Both the position numbers and the translations under genes were made by a program. Source: Acanthaster planci (taxonomy: Eukaryota > Echinodermata > Asteroidea > Valvatida > Acanthasteridae). Taken from it: DNA of 64,000 nucleotides. The notes beneath the pieces were generated by a model. That model was not told the DNA's origin. It saw nothing but the letters and a program-made list of their open reading frames with translations, and ran no database searches. The DNA lies in the NCBI RefSeq assembly GCF_001949145.1, contig NW_019091496.1, positions 388,339-452,338 on the forward strand. The letters are read 5' to 3'. Numbering within the stretch: position 1 is the first letter of the stretch; every line of letters begins with the position of its first letter. Below are positions 26,801-37,351 of the stretch, one piece after another.

Positions 26801-29800
26801 ATTTGAATTCCCCAGATTAACGACACTGTTGCTATACTTGTGGTTCAGGGCAAGCTTTTGCATAGCGACCACTATCTCTGGAATGGGATGGTTCCTTTGC
26901 GTCCTTCTTATCCATTGAAAACAGTGTATATTGGTGCAAGGCGTCTCTTACGTAACCAAGCAAAAGCTTGCCTCCAATCACGAGGTATAGCAACAGTGTC
27001 TTTAGTGTATATAATTCAAATTTGTATGTGTAAGTTAATTTAAAGAACTCAGTGCACCAGATTTTAGTCCAATTTAACTCGCAAAAGACACATTCAAGTC
27101 ACAAAGCTACTGAGATGAAATGAAACCAAACGAATTCCTTTATCACTGTTTGTGCCGTCACATTTATGACTGGTCTTCTGACGGTCCTGCCAACAACAAC
27201 GCCAACTCAGCACTGCATCGTTGCAGGTGACACTAACTGGGGGGAAAATGTACAAAATCCAATGATACACAACTCACCGTTTCACAGTCCCGCAGTTTCT
27301 GCTGCGCGCCGTCAAAGTTAAAGTTGACGTAGAGGCACTCCACGAATTCCGTGATGGGGTCTCTGTAGGTGTACGACTCCTGAAAACCAGATCACAAAAC
27401 GGCAACGAGTTCGTGACTAAAACATTCTGTAAAACTGACTTGGCTGCCAGTTGAAGCAAGATATCCAGTTACTGACTGACGCATCCTCAACTTGAAAAAT
27501 TTTAACACTGGGCACATTAACCTTAACCGCTTACTGCTGGGGGACCCAGTTTCGGGTTCATTTTCTTTATACCTAATGCCGGGCTGCCCAAAACCGGACA
27601 AAAGAGCTGGGCCTTGTAACAAAAGACAGTACTCGGAACAAAAGACTGAGCTGCTGGGAATTGCCAACAGTTTCTCAGTTGTCAATAGCGTAGGAAATCC
27701 GTCATTGTTTTGATAGATTATACCACAGTTTGTGGCATTGAACCTGAGCAAATTACCACCAGGGACAAAAGCGCTCCAGTGATGAGCAATACAATACTGC
27801 TGCGCGCTAATCTGGCCCCTACTGAAAATATGCACTGCGGCGGTTTCGGGAACAAAAGAAAATTACATAACACTGCACAATCTGGGCCCTTTTACAAGGC
27901 GGCAGGCCTTGCTGCAATACTCGGGCGTCAATAAACGTTGTCTGTCAGATTAGTGTGGCCACCAGACAGTCATTTGTGTGGGTGTAAATGTCTAGTAAAT
28001 GTAGTTATGAATTTTTAAAGAATTTTGAAAACTGAAAAAAAATGAAAAATCACCGGCCCAGCAGAATCAACATGAATAAACGGGCCCGGCACAAAATGGT
28101 TAACCCTCTATGGTGTATCTAATATCGTATTGAAATTGGAGAATGTTTGGGGAGTGTCGGGATGAGCAGTGTTTCCCCAACAGTGATGAAAGTTCTCCAT
28201 TACATGAAACTAGAAAGAAAAAAAAAGTTTTCATTTTTGATAAAAAAAGAGATTTTTTTTGGAAAGCGGAGTTAAAAAACCACAGCAAGAAGCTGGTTAA
28301 CAATGTCCACTTTCACTTACAGCCTGCTTGCATAGTCACAAGTTTATCTGTTGGATGTTCAAGACTTTTGAAATTTTCCGCCACGGGGGGCCACTGCGAA
28401 TGAGAAAGTCCTTGCCTTTTTTTTGTTCCACTGCAACCGTGTACAACCAACTCAAGCCAAACACAGCGATAATGTAACCAAAATTACAGAATCTGTCAAT
28501 CGCTGTCGGCCACACGTCTAAATCTGCTAGTTGCTAAAGCGATCAACGGCTTTCTTTGTCTACTCACCTGCTGGATGACTTTGACGAGGTCTTTCAAGAC
28601 TGTCCGCCTCCGGTTCTTGTTGGTGATGACGGCTGTTGTGAGATAGCGGAGGATGTGTGGACACGTGGTCTGAATGGCATTCAGGTACCTGCCAGAGATG
28701 AACGCATTTGGAAACAAATTTTAAGCAATGTTAATACCTAATTCAATCCTCATCCTGCTTGGAATAAGTTTTTTTCAAAAGTTGATGGACAGCATGAAAA
28801 GAAATCACAGGCTGAAACTAGAGAGTTGTCAGGATGTATAGGAACGGGTGAACCCAGTGCTATTTGCCAGCCTGGGAGGCAAAATATATCAATAAATATG
28901 TTTGGAAACAATTGTGAAAAATAATTTGGCCAAGTCCTCACCCTGTTTTGAAACTGTCTTTCCCCAAACTTAAAGGACAATATGAAAAGGAATCAAAGAT
29001 AAAAGCAACCCGGGGTTTGTCCCAGGATTTAAAGGAACAGAAATATTTCAACATTTTCAATCAAAATTTTTTGTTTTTCCAAAGCATTTTCAAAAGCACA
29101 GAGCATGTGTGCTAACCACATTAGAATTTTGATGAAATGTGAGAGCCTTCGGATTGAGAAAATGGCATGTTCTTACGCTGGCTGGTAGAGGAACTTGTCG
29201 ATGATGACATCTCTCCCCTGCGGGTGATTGAAGTAGACAAACAGGCTCCAATGGATCAGCCACGTTCTCTGCTGTAATGACTGCAAGGGGGTGACAAACG
29301 TCTGGAAGGAAATGCAAACAAAAAAGATCTTGGACAGTTGCAGAGCAGTTGTACGCCTTCAAATCCGCCTCCAGCGGCAGCGCCCCCTTATCGGTTGAAA
29401 AGAGCCGCGTTGGTCGGGAGTATTCATTTTGTTGATAGCGATGGGACTGCAACACGTTTCCTAGTCATTTGTGAACAGGCGATCAGTATCAAAGGAGCCT
29501 CCGTTGCTGAGGAAATAGCGCCCTCTCTTGGTCCAGCTCAAGGCTAATACCCATGCCATGACCTCAGTATGAGACTCAATGGGTATCTACCAAGTCTGGC
29601 ATCCTAACTGAAACGAACCAACACACCCCATCTACCACTGATAAATCTAAACCCTATGGGATCCATGTCTTAACAAGTGATGGCTATTTTTAAACAGAGA
29701 TGACAGTCCTTTAATGGTAAGACAGGCTGAACATGTGCTACGTGCAAATGTTGTTTCGTGCATACATGGCATGGCACACATGCCATCAACTGGGTTCGGA

Positions 29801-32800
29801 ATGTACGCTTTTCTTTTGGGCACCAGGTGCTCCATCAAAATGGTCGTCCACCTGCCTTTCTTATTCACGGCACTGATTGACACCCTAAAAGAGCCGGGGG
29901 TCAGATTCTACCCCTCCCCCTTAACGTTTTTCCCAATATTGCTGCAGTGCATTTTTTTTTCAGGAGTTAAACCTTCAGGATTTTTCAAACAACTCTTTGC
30001 GGTCATTTTGACACCAACTGTGTGAAAATAGGACATTCCATTCTTGTGCAGCGTGCATCTTTCCGAGACGGGTCAGCCAAAAATGCATACTTTTTTCCAC
30101 TGCGGTGTTCAATGCATCTAGCCTGGAACTTCACATGACTGCAACAACAAACCTATTAACTGATTGACTTCAAACTTCACATTTGTAATGAAAAGGAGTG
30201 TCTTTATGTGCTTGCCACCCCAGCTGTGAGATGGTCCAAAAGAACCCGGCGCTTTTAGGGTTAAGTCAATGCTAGCTTGACTTTGATGAAAGCCAAACTT
30301 AATCCAGGCAAGCAAAGTAATGTGAAAAAGCACCCAGCTGATCCACATCTTCTTAGACAAAAGTGAGTTACCACCAGTGTTGTAGTCGAGACCACTTAAG
30401 ACCTTCACAAGACCACGCAAGGCCACCATAACACCTCCAGTCTGAATTCAAGCCACAAGCTATTCAAATGAACTGCAACAAAAGCATTCCTTTGTCACTG
30501 TTCAACCTGTTACTTAAGACTGGTCTTGTGCATGGTCTTGTGTCTGGTCTTGTGACGGTTGCGACTACAACACTGGTTACCACTCATACAATTTGGCCTA
30601 AAGGAAGTTACACAACTGACAGTTGTGACCAAGCCCGGCCCACCCCAGGCAAGCCTGGCCGGGCTTGCCCAACCTTGCGTTACATATCCTAGCCAGTGAA
30701 AATCAGTTTTGCCTGGCCCCATCCAACTAAGCTCATTCCAATCCGGCCTTTTCAAGTCCATGCCAGGCAAGCCAAGTTAGCTCCATCCTGCCCAAACTAG
30801 TTCAAACCGGTCAAGACCAGTTCCTGCTCCCTCAGGCCCGCCCAGCCAAACCCACACCAGTCCAACCCCTCCCCCCCTCACTTACGTTAGAATCTATCAC
30901 CTCCTGCAGTTGGTTGAGGTCCTCCAGTGCCTGATCCCAGTCCTGCTTCAGGATCTCAGAGGCCAGTTTGCCCCACAGAGCGGGCATCGCGTTCTTGTCA
31001 TTCTGCGAGATCTGTGCAAATGCAGAAATGAAATTTCCCACAGCATCGCTCAACTCTGGTCGTGTTTCCAAAGGGACCCCTTACACTAGCTTACCAGAGA
31101 AGGTCCAGTAACTTGAGTGCATCAGCCCTAATTATGTCTGGTCAACCATATACGAATGACACTCTTTGTTGAAAGTTGCTGATCTGGGCAGTAAAACGAA
31201 TGTATTCTCTCCAGATCAATTCTCTCCCTGCCTCCCTGAGATCTTCGCTGATCTCAAAACTTACTGAAACTTAGCAGCAGTGTTGAAGTCTCGTGCATCA
31301 CAAGTCCCTTCACAAGGCCAGTCATAAGAAACAGGGTAAACAATGACAAAAGAATGCTTCTGTCACATCTTATTTGAATAGCTTGAATTTGATTCGGCTT
31401 AAGACTGGATGACTTGTGATGGGCTTGTGATGGCCTTACAGGGACTAACAGGGACTTCGGATGGAGAGCCCCCTACCAGAGCCACCTATGGTCAAACGGT
31501 CTGTCGAAACCAACCAAGGAGGTATATACTGCACAACAGCTAAACAGCAAGTTAATGGAGAGAGAAGCTGACATTCCACACAAGCCAAATATTCGTTTAT
31601 GTGACACGTTGACACGCATGAAGCTGAACTTTCAATACTGGTGTGTCAGAAGAGGCAAGAAACATCAGTGAGCAACTTAAGTCTAAAACACGGGGCAGGT
31701 TTTCCCAAGTTCTCTTAGAATGAAAGAAAAAAAAAACAGGCTTACCAACACTCTAAAGAAATACAGGTACTGAGCTGCGGTGCTGTAGTCTCCGCATTCG
31801 TACTTGAACTTGGCGAATTTGTAGAGCGTGTCCAACATGTCCTGGCGGAACTGCAATAGAAAATTAAATGAAAGATATCAGTCTCAACTGACGGGAAACG
31901 TTAACACCTCCTCAACCCTTTTGTGAACAAAACCTCGTATGTGAACCACTGTGTGATTGCTTGCGACAATCATGGCACTGCCAAAAATCTCTCTACTGTA
32001 CACACCAATGACAAATGTGAGCATATAGTTCTTGTCTCTTGATAGGTGTGCAGAACCTTAACGAAGCTCAAGACTTCTGGCCTTAGTCTGGCCCTAAATG
32101 GACCCAAAACCTGTAGGGGTCGAAACTGTGCTAAGAACCGGGCTACATTGAGGTACAAGGTTAGGGTTACATTCAGGGCTTCTGCTCACCCAAATGAAGT
32201 CTTTACCAGACATTTAACACACTTTTCTAATGTCCAACTGTCAGTTGATACCCACCCCATGGTTTGTTGCCATATACTCAAAGAGAATGCGGCCATCTCG
32301 GGTGTCCTGGATTTTAGAAATGACTTCTTCCAAGGAGAAGATTTCAAGAATCGGCTTCGTCTGGGCCATCAGCTTTTTCATCTCGTCCACGACCACAGCA
32401 CGCTTGTCGTACATTTCTAAGGATGAACAACAAAAGAAATGTATGACTCGATCCTGATCAAATAACAAATGTGAAAGCTTGTTCCTGACCCCTGCTAATT
32501 AAACATGCACACATTTGGGTATGTAGCCACAGAAATGGACTTGCAACCAATTCATAACGATCGTAATTAAGAAATGCAGAACATATCCGTTCCATTCACA
32601 TCAACAGCGATCTGCAAATGTCTCTCACATAACGTAAACTATAGGAATTCAACATTTGTTCGCCTTTATGACAGCCATTCTTTTATCAGGACAATACATC
32701 CGTTTGAATCAGGGGCGAGTTTTAGCAGTCATAACCAAGAATTGGTTCAGATGTAAACGTCTAAGATTTTCTTGGTAAGTTTTGATTGGATAAGAATTAT

Positions 32801-35800
32801 ACGTGATGAGGTAGCATTCAAATCCTGATCACATAAGCAGAAATATGGAAAGGTGCAATTTGCATATAGGTAATCCCAGAAATAAGGGGTCCAAAAGCAT
32901 GACATTTTTGTGTACCTGTTACATCTGACCTTTGTTATTTGACATGGAAATATCGCTGGAATTGATTTTGAACTATTACTATTTGTTTGGCACATAATTC
33001 ATCACTCTTGGAAATAGGAAAATGTGTTCTAACCTTACAAAATCATATATCAGATGTGAAAGGGACACCAAAAAACCAATTACCAATTACCAATACATGA
33101 GGACAAGCTTGGCTTTCCTTTGAGCGTGTGGAACCACTGCATACAGTATTGGCACAGTAAAGCATGAGGCATCCACATAACGATGGTAGCAGAGACCAAC
33201 TGGATTAAGGTTAGGCTGGGGAAGGGAAGGGAAGGGGAGGGGATGGCCATGACTTGCCTGGAGGGACGTCCTTGTCCGGATTTAGACTTCGGTAGACATC
33301 CATGATGTAGTCCACCTTTATGGATACAATCAATATTTGATCAATCAGCCAAACTGATTACCGAGATGTGGTAAGAGTAGCCAGCCGAGAGGTTGAACAG
33401 CACATGCAAAAAGACATACTCCCCCCCCCAAAGGGTTCCAGTGATGCTCAAGAAATTGTGGGATATCAATTACAATTTGCAAGAAAAACAGTGTTTGCTA
33501 GTTCAGTGAGTGGGAGGTTGTTGTGATAGTAATTTCTGTCCCAGGAGACAAAAATCTACTTGCTAACTGGCCATGCACATTGTAAGTAGGAATTCGGCAT
33601 TCCGGGTACAACAAGGCAATGGAGGGTCATCAGAGTTGTTCAGCATCGTCGCTGTTCCTGCCGGCTTTAGACTGAAACTACGGGGCTCTTCCCTTCAACG
33701 ATTATTTGGAATTTGAACAACAATGGAAGGACTGGTGAATGTCCTTCAGTGCCAGATGACTCTTTTGAGCATTACTAAAGGTCTACTAGACTGGCTGTTT
33801 CATGTGTCGGTCTGGTTGCTCTAAATCGTCCAAAAGTTGGAGGATTCACAACTCTCAGGGTTGAAGTATATTTTCACTGCCTTTATAATTGAAGTTTACC
33901 ACATACCATTTTTGTGTTGCTTAGTAGACCCAATTTGCCTTCAAGCATTTCCTTTTCATCGTAGATCTGTAAATGGAAAAAAAAAACCAAACAAACATAA
34001 CTTTCTCCACACTAGGTTGATACATTTCAGTCTTGAGATGATTGTATTAGTATACTCCTGGTCAGAAAGCTGGGTAACCATGGTCACCCAAAACTACCAT
34101 GATCATATAATGGCCACAGAGTACTTCTGGAAGCTAGACAGCCCCCCCCTACGTGCATTTGCCCTTACTGAGAGGTCACAGCGCTAAGCCAACTTGGCTT
34201 AACGCACAACTTGATAAATGCTGGACTCAAGTCATGCCGTAAGTCGAGTTGTCTCAACAGTCGAGTTGTCCCAAGTGGAATTGATAGAAAATGGGTGTCT
34301 GACATCCAGCAGATGCATGCATCCTCCATCACATCCATTCACCTTTTTCTATCCTTTTACGACATGTCGATCTTCCTGCACAATTTGCTGGCAATTTTGC
34401 GATCAGCCAATCAGGTCCGAAAGTGTAACTATTTGGCCATTTTTTTAGAGGGATTTTTTTTCAAAATGGCCACTTTTCTGGGCAGGTACGTTTTCTTCAT
34501 TTTATATGTGGTCTGCTTCGGGTGAGAATTTTCTCAAAATTTCACTGGTCAACCCCCCCCCAAAATTGAAAGGAAAATGAAAAGGGACATGTCGAACATT
34601 GTTTTTCTGTGCACAGCCCGAACACCTGTGAGAGTTGTATTTTTAAAATAATTGTGAAGTATGGGGATTTATCATTGTTGTCTATGAGAATATATTTGTT
34701 GTGGTGCACCCGTAAGGTACCATTTCACTTTTGGCTTAGACTGCTATTAGCAGTATAGGCCTACTAATATGATAGGCATGCATGGATGCATAACAATAAC
34801 ATGCATGGAGTTAGCCCCACTAGTGTGGCACGGTCTCTTGCTACTGCTCCATCCTTAGCCACACATCCGTATGCATAATTTTGTGTCAGCATTGTGAAAT
34901 CTTTGGTGCACCCTCTTGTAATCATAGGCACATATTTTTTTGCACACACAAATGATCCTTAGTCTCTTTGCTTTCGAATGACAATTTACTGAATGATTTC
35001 ACTCACATTATTCTGGTATTTTCCAGTCATTTTGCCTTTACCCATTCAATCTCAACAGTCTCACTCTCACATGTCATCTTAAAATTAAAATGAGTCTGTT
35101 GAACTTTAAGTCACTTTGACCCCAGCCCGCAGATGGCTGTTTCATGTCAACACATCTCGCGGACTGAGTGATTGTACAGGTAAGTTTATTTTTTTGGTAG
35201 AGTTCTTGAAATGGAACAGCTGTCTGCGGGCCGGGGTCAAGTGACGTAAAGTTCAACAGACTCATTTTAATTTTAAGATGGCGTGTGAGAGTGAGACCGT
35301 GAGATTATAATAATAATAGCTTTATTTACAGATGGTAGCCATGTCATATAAAAAACAGATGATTTTCAATGGACCATCTAACAACATTAAAATAGTCAAA
35401 AATAATATGCAACTAAATTAAGCTATATTATTAAAACATACAGCACATTACCTACAGAAATATTCCAATATACAACAAAGAAAAATCAATATTAAAAAAA
35501 AATTACAGATTGAATGGGTAAAGCCAAAAAGACTGGAAAATAGCACTTACCAGAATAACGTGAGTGAAATCATTCAATAAATTGTCATTAGAAAGCGGGG
35601 AGACTAAGGAACATTTGAGTGTGCAAAAAAATTTGCGCCTACGATTATAAGAGGGTGCGCCGAAGATTTCACCACGCCGACACGAAATTATGCACACGGA
35701 TGTGTGGCTAAGGATGGAGCGGTAGCGAGGGTCCGTGCCACACTGTTATGCTACTCCTCAGACTAGTAGTGGTGCTCGCATTGAGTCAATTCATGTAATT

Positions 35801-36047
35801 ACAATGTACATGCACATGTACTATTGTGGTGCAACTGCAATGCAAGTTCAACATACGGTGGTCATACTCATAATAGTTATGCCTTATTTCAACACTGTTT
35901 TTTGAAAATGAGCCAGTGAGATAGCCTAAAATAAGAATTTAATAAAGAGGTACCTACTTCTTTTACCGACAGGAATTCCAACAACGGGAAGACCAAATGT
36001 CGGTCTAAATATTGGCCAATCGTGCTGGTGAGATCGTATTCTGCCAT
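23840..36047 (-). CDS. EIF3E: Eukaryotic translation initiation factor 3 subunit E (eIF3e/INT6), 12 coding exons
   Basis: eIF3e is a PCI-domain subunit of the eIF3 complex, which loads mRNA onto the 40S ribosome. Exons (minus): 36047-35958, 33966-33907, 33315-33258, 32416-32256, 31850-31746, 31011-30886, 29301-29177, 28688-28568, 27379-27278, 25844-25735, 25110-25008, 24001-23864. All junctions keep phase and give 433 codons; the human protein has 445. The start reads [30 protein letters not shown] is in exon 6, [16 protein letters not shown] (PCI region) in exon 8, and the winged-helix segment [20 protein letters not shown] in exon 11. Intron 3 has a GC donor (CAG|GCAAGT). The last recognised exon ends either at a donor (TCG|GTAGGT) or by read-through to a TGA at 23842-23840 (440 residues). 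The vertebrate DSGFY tail was not found, so the C-terminus is unresolved. It is divergent from RNF146. Confidence 0.96.
25188..25482. repeat. Degenerate copy of the TGACTTTTCC-rich family
   Basis: This EIF3E intron segment repeats AAGTCATGGAAAA and TCCTGGAAAA phrases, the reverse complement of the interior of the elements at 1735 and 21533. The terminal repeats are not recognisable, so it is an eroded relative. Confidence 0.5.
26090..26190 (-). repeat. Dispersed repeat, inverted relative of the 54.87-kb tandem
   Basis: The segment GTCCCACTGAACAATGCCAC followed by TGTTGGATCC is the near reverse complement of the end of the repeat at 54871-55034. The following TGACAACCACAGATCC and GACCTGTTGGA also match in inverted order. 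This is one family at two loci, here inside an EIF3E intron. Confidence 0.65.
27523..28103 (+). mobile_element. TTAA-flanked piggyBac-like non-autonomous element, copy 1
   Basis: It is bounded by TTAA on both sides (27523-27526 and 28100-28103), with TTAACCGCTTACTGC at one end and an inverted GGTTAA end at the other. The interior matches 44302-44893 in opposite orientation, for example ACAAAAGCGCTCCA and TCTGGGCCCTTTTACAAGGC, and ACAGTCATTTGTGTGGGTGT. The TTAA target site with CC next to it is typical of piggyBac elements. It has no transposase ORF and lies in an EIF3E intron. Confidence 0.75.
30367..30583 (+). mobile_element. hAT-type MITE with perfect 8-bp target-site duplication
   Basis: The element proper is 30375-30575 (201 bp). 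It begins CAGTGTTGTAGTCGAGACC and ends GCGACTACAACACTG, so the outer 14 bases are inverted repeats (CAGTGTTGTAGTCG). It is flanked by the perfect 8-bp direct repeat GTTACCAC (30367-30374 and 30576-30583). An 8-bp duplication with CAGTG-type ends defines the hAT superfamily. It is non-coding. Relatives share its interior at 31278-31455 (inverted), about 51400-51552, and partly at about 27085-27215. Confidence 0.88.
31278..31455 (-). mobile_element. Diverged hAT-type MITE relative
   Basis: It starts CAGTGTTGAAGTCTCG. The interior, read on the minus strand, matches the 30375 element (TATTTGAATAGCTTGAATTT versus its inverse, and ACAATGACAAAAGAATGCTT). The far end is eroded and no target duplication could be read. 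It lies in an EIF3E intron. Confidence 0.55.
34807..35757. mobile_element. Large foldback (nested inverted-repeat) element in EIF3E intron 1
   Basis: The left arm (about 34807-35150) and right arm (about 35200-35757) are inverted copies of one another over roughly 340 bp. Matching landmarks include GTGTGGCACGG, CTCCATCCTTAGCCACACAT, TTTACCCATTCAATCT, GAGTCTGTTGAACTTTA and CCCGCAGA. The loop is only about 50 bp. The right arm is interrupted by a 200-bp insertion (35307-35506), and without it the arms are nearly collinear. A clear target duplication at the outer ends was not found. The element ends about 200 bp from the EIF3E first coding exon. Confidence 0.85.
35307..35506 (-). mobile_element. 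Retroposon-like insertion nested in the foldback right arm
   Basis: This segment is absent from the left arm and is flanked by the direct repeat AGATT (35302-35306 and 35507-35511), which occurs once in the uninterrupted arm. Read on the minus strand it ends with AATAAAGCTATTATTATTAT, the kind of 3' tail seen on 5'-truncated non-LTR elements. It has no ORF. The family is unassigned. Confidence 0.7.
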
Positions 36048-36064
36048 CTTTTCCCGCATGTGCT

Positions 36065-36098
36065 ACCGGAAGTACTAGAATCCCATAATGCATGCGTA
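36065..36098 (+). promoter_or_regulatory. ETS site next to a ZNF143-like motif upstream of EIF3E
   Basis: ACCGGAAGT fits the ETS/GABP consensus. It is followed directly by ACTAGAATCCCATAATGCAT, which resembles the ZNF143/THAP11 motif ACTACAATTCCCAGAATGCA but is one base short in the spacer. Both lie within about 50 bp of the EIF3E start codon, where TATA-less housekeeping promoters commonly carry such sites. Consensus matching only. Confidence 0.45.
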
Positions 36099-37060
36099 TA
36101 GTGTCGTTCCGTCGATTTACATCGCGTATTAATCCTTTCAACCGTCTAATCCCAAGCCCAGATTGTCACTGTCGAAATTTATTGGACATTTGTCAGAATA
36201 GCTTGTTGAAACCTAGTATATTCGCCCAAAAATTAGAAATCCAAAGTCTAACTCTGACAAAAGAGGAAATCCTGGGGTTTACTTTGTTATGTGTAGTTGT
36301 GAAAATTTCGGAGTACTTCGGGTTTTTTGTAGCGATATCGAGCCTATAATTATCGATAATACATACAGATTGAACATTGGTATCGATGCCCAGAAAAAAA
36401 CTCGGGGCTTCGCCAAATGCAATGATATTGGTGGGGGTTCTCCACTGAGCTTCAAGTTAGGTCGTATATTTTTCATAATTAACTTACTGGCCAAAAAGAA
36501 TGCTTTCTCGACGTCTAGCAGTGGCGGAAATGTGTGCTGCGGGGAATGGGGGATAAACATTTTAAAAAAAATGCTTGGGCTTGGAAATTTGAGATTAAGG
36601 GGTGCTGACTCTGACACCAGGGGCACTGTTCATGATACAGGTGTACATATATGCTTGCACTCCAGAACCTAAATTCAAAACAGCCCATAGCATTTATTTT
36701 CTCCCTACATATTCATTGCTAGGGAATACATTTGGTTGTTGGAGAGTCAAAAAATTAGTCGAAATCGACCTGATATTTTTTCTCAAACATAAAAGATTGG
36801 GGTGATTCAATAGTCCAACCCAAAAGTGTGTGTGGGGGGAGAGGTTATACAGCCCCATCCCTGCGGGATTTATGCCCCTTCCTTTCTACAGCTTATAAAC
36901 TAAGACTATATCTGATTTTTTTTTTCCATTTGAAGAAAGAGGCATCTTTTCAGACAAGACAGTTCTTTTATGTTGGGGCTACTGACATTTACATTGACAT
37001 AATTTACTTTGAATTTTATGGAAGAGTGTGAAACCTCCTCGCTCAACGAATCCACCCCTG

Positions 37061-37088
37061 TCGACGTCCGGCACACGTCGGACGTCGA
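37061..37088. promoter_or_regulatory. Perfect 10-bp palindrome around GACGTC upstream of RNF146
   Basis: TCGACGTCCG, an 8-base spacer, then CGGACGTCGA form a perfect inverted repeat ending about 260 bp before the RNF146 start codon. Spaced dyad symmetry of this kind can be a dimer binding site or a hairpin. No specific factor is claimed. Confidence 0.4.
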
Positions 37089-37351
37089 GGTTCAGATTCG
37101 ATAGGTAGTAATCGACATCAAGCTGGAATTGGCTACAATAACAACATAAGCCGTGCATAAATTACTTGGCTACGGCTTGGAATTCCACATTACGCTATGG
37201 GCGGTCGCTTGCCATATCGACTCAAGCCACAGCCAATCACGGCTGGCTGGGTCTGCTAAGCTGGGCCTACTGTTTAGTGATTGCTATTTATTTTGACTAT
37301 TAATTTTGTTGTTTTTCTTCCGTTGATTCACATAAATATCTTTCTGGAAAT

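Larger units (their letters stand above)
36048..37351. promoter_or_regulatory. Divergent intergenic promoter region, EIF3E / RNF146
   Basis: This 1.3-kb gap separates the EIF3E start codon (minus) from the RNF146 start codon (plus). It contains a proximal ETS-like and ZNF143-like cluster on the EIF3E side and a GACGTC-containing palindrome on the RNF146 side, described separately. No TATA box was seen near either start codon. The 36.2-36.8 kb portion shows nothing recognisable. Confidence 0.55.
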
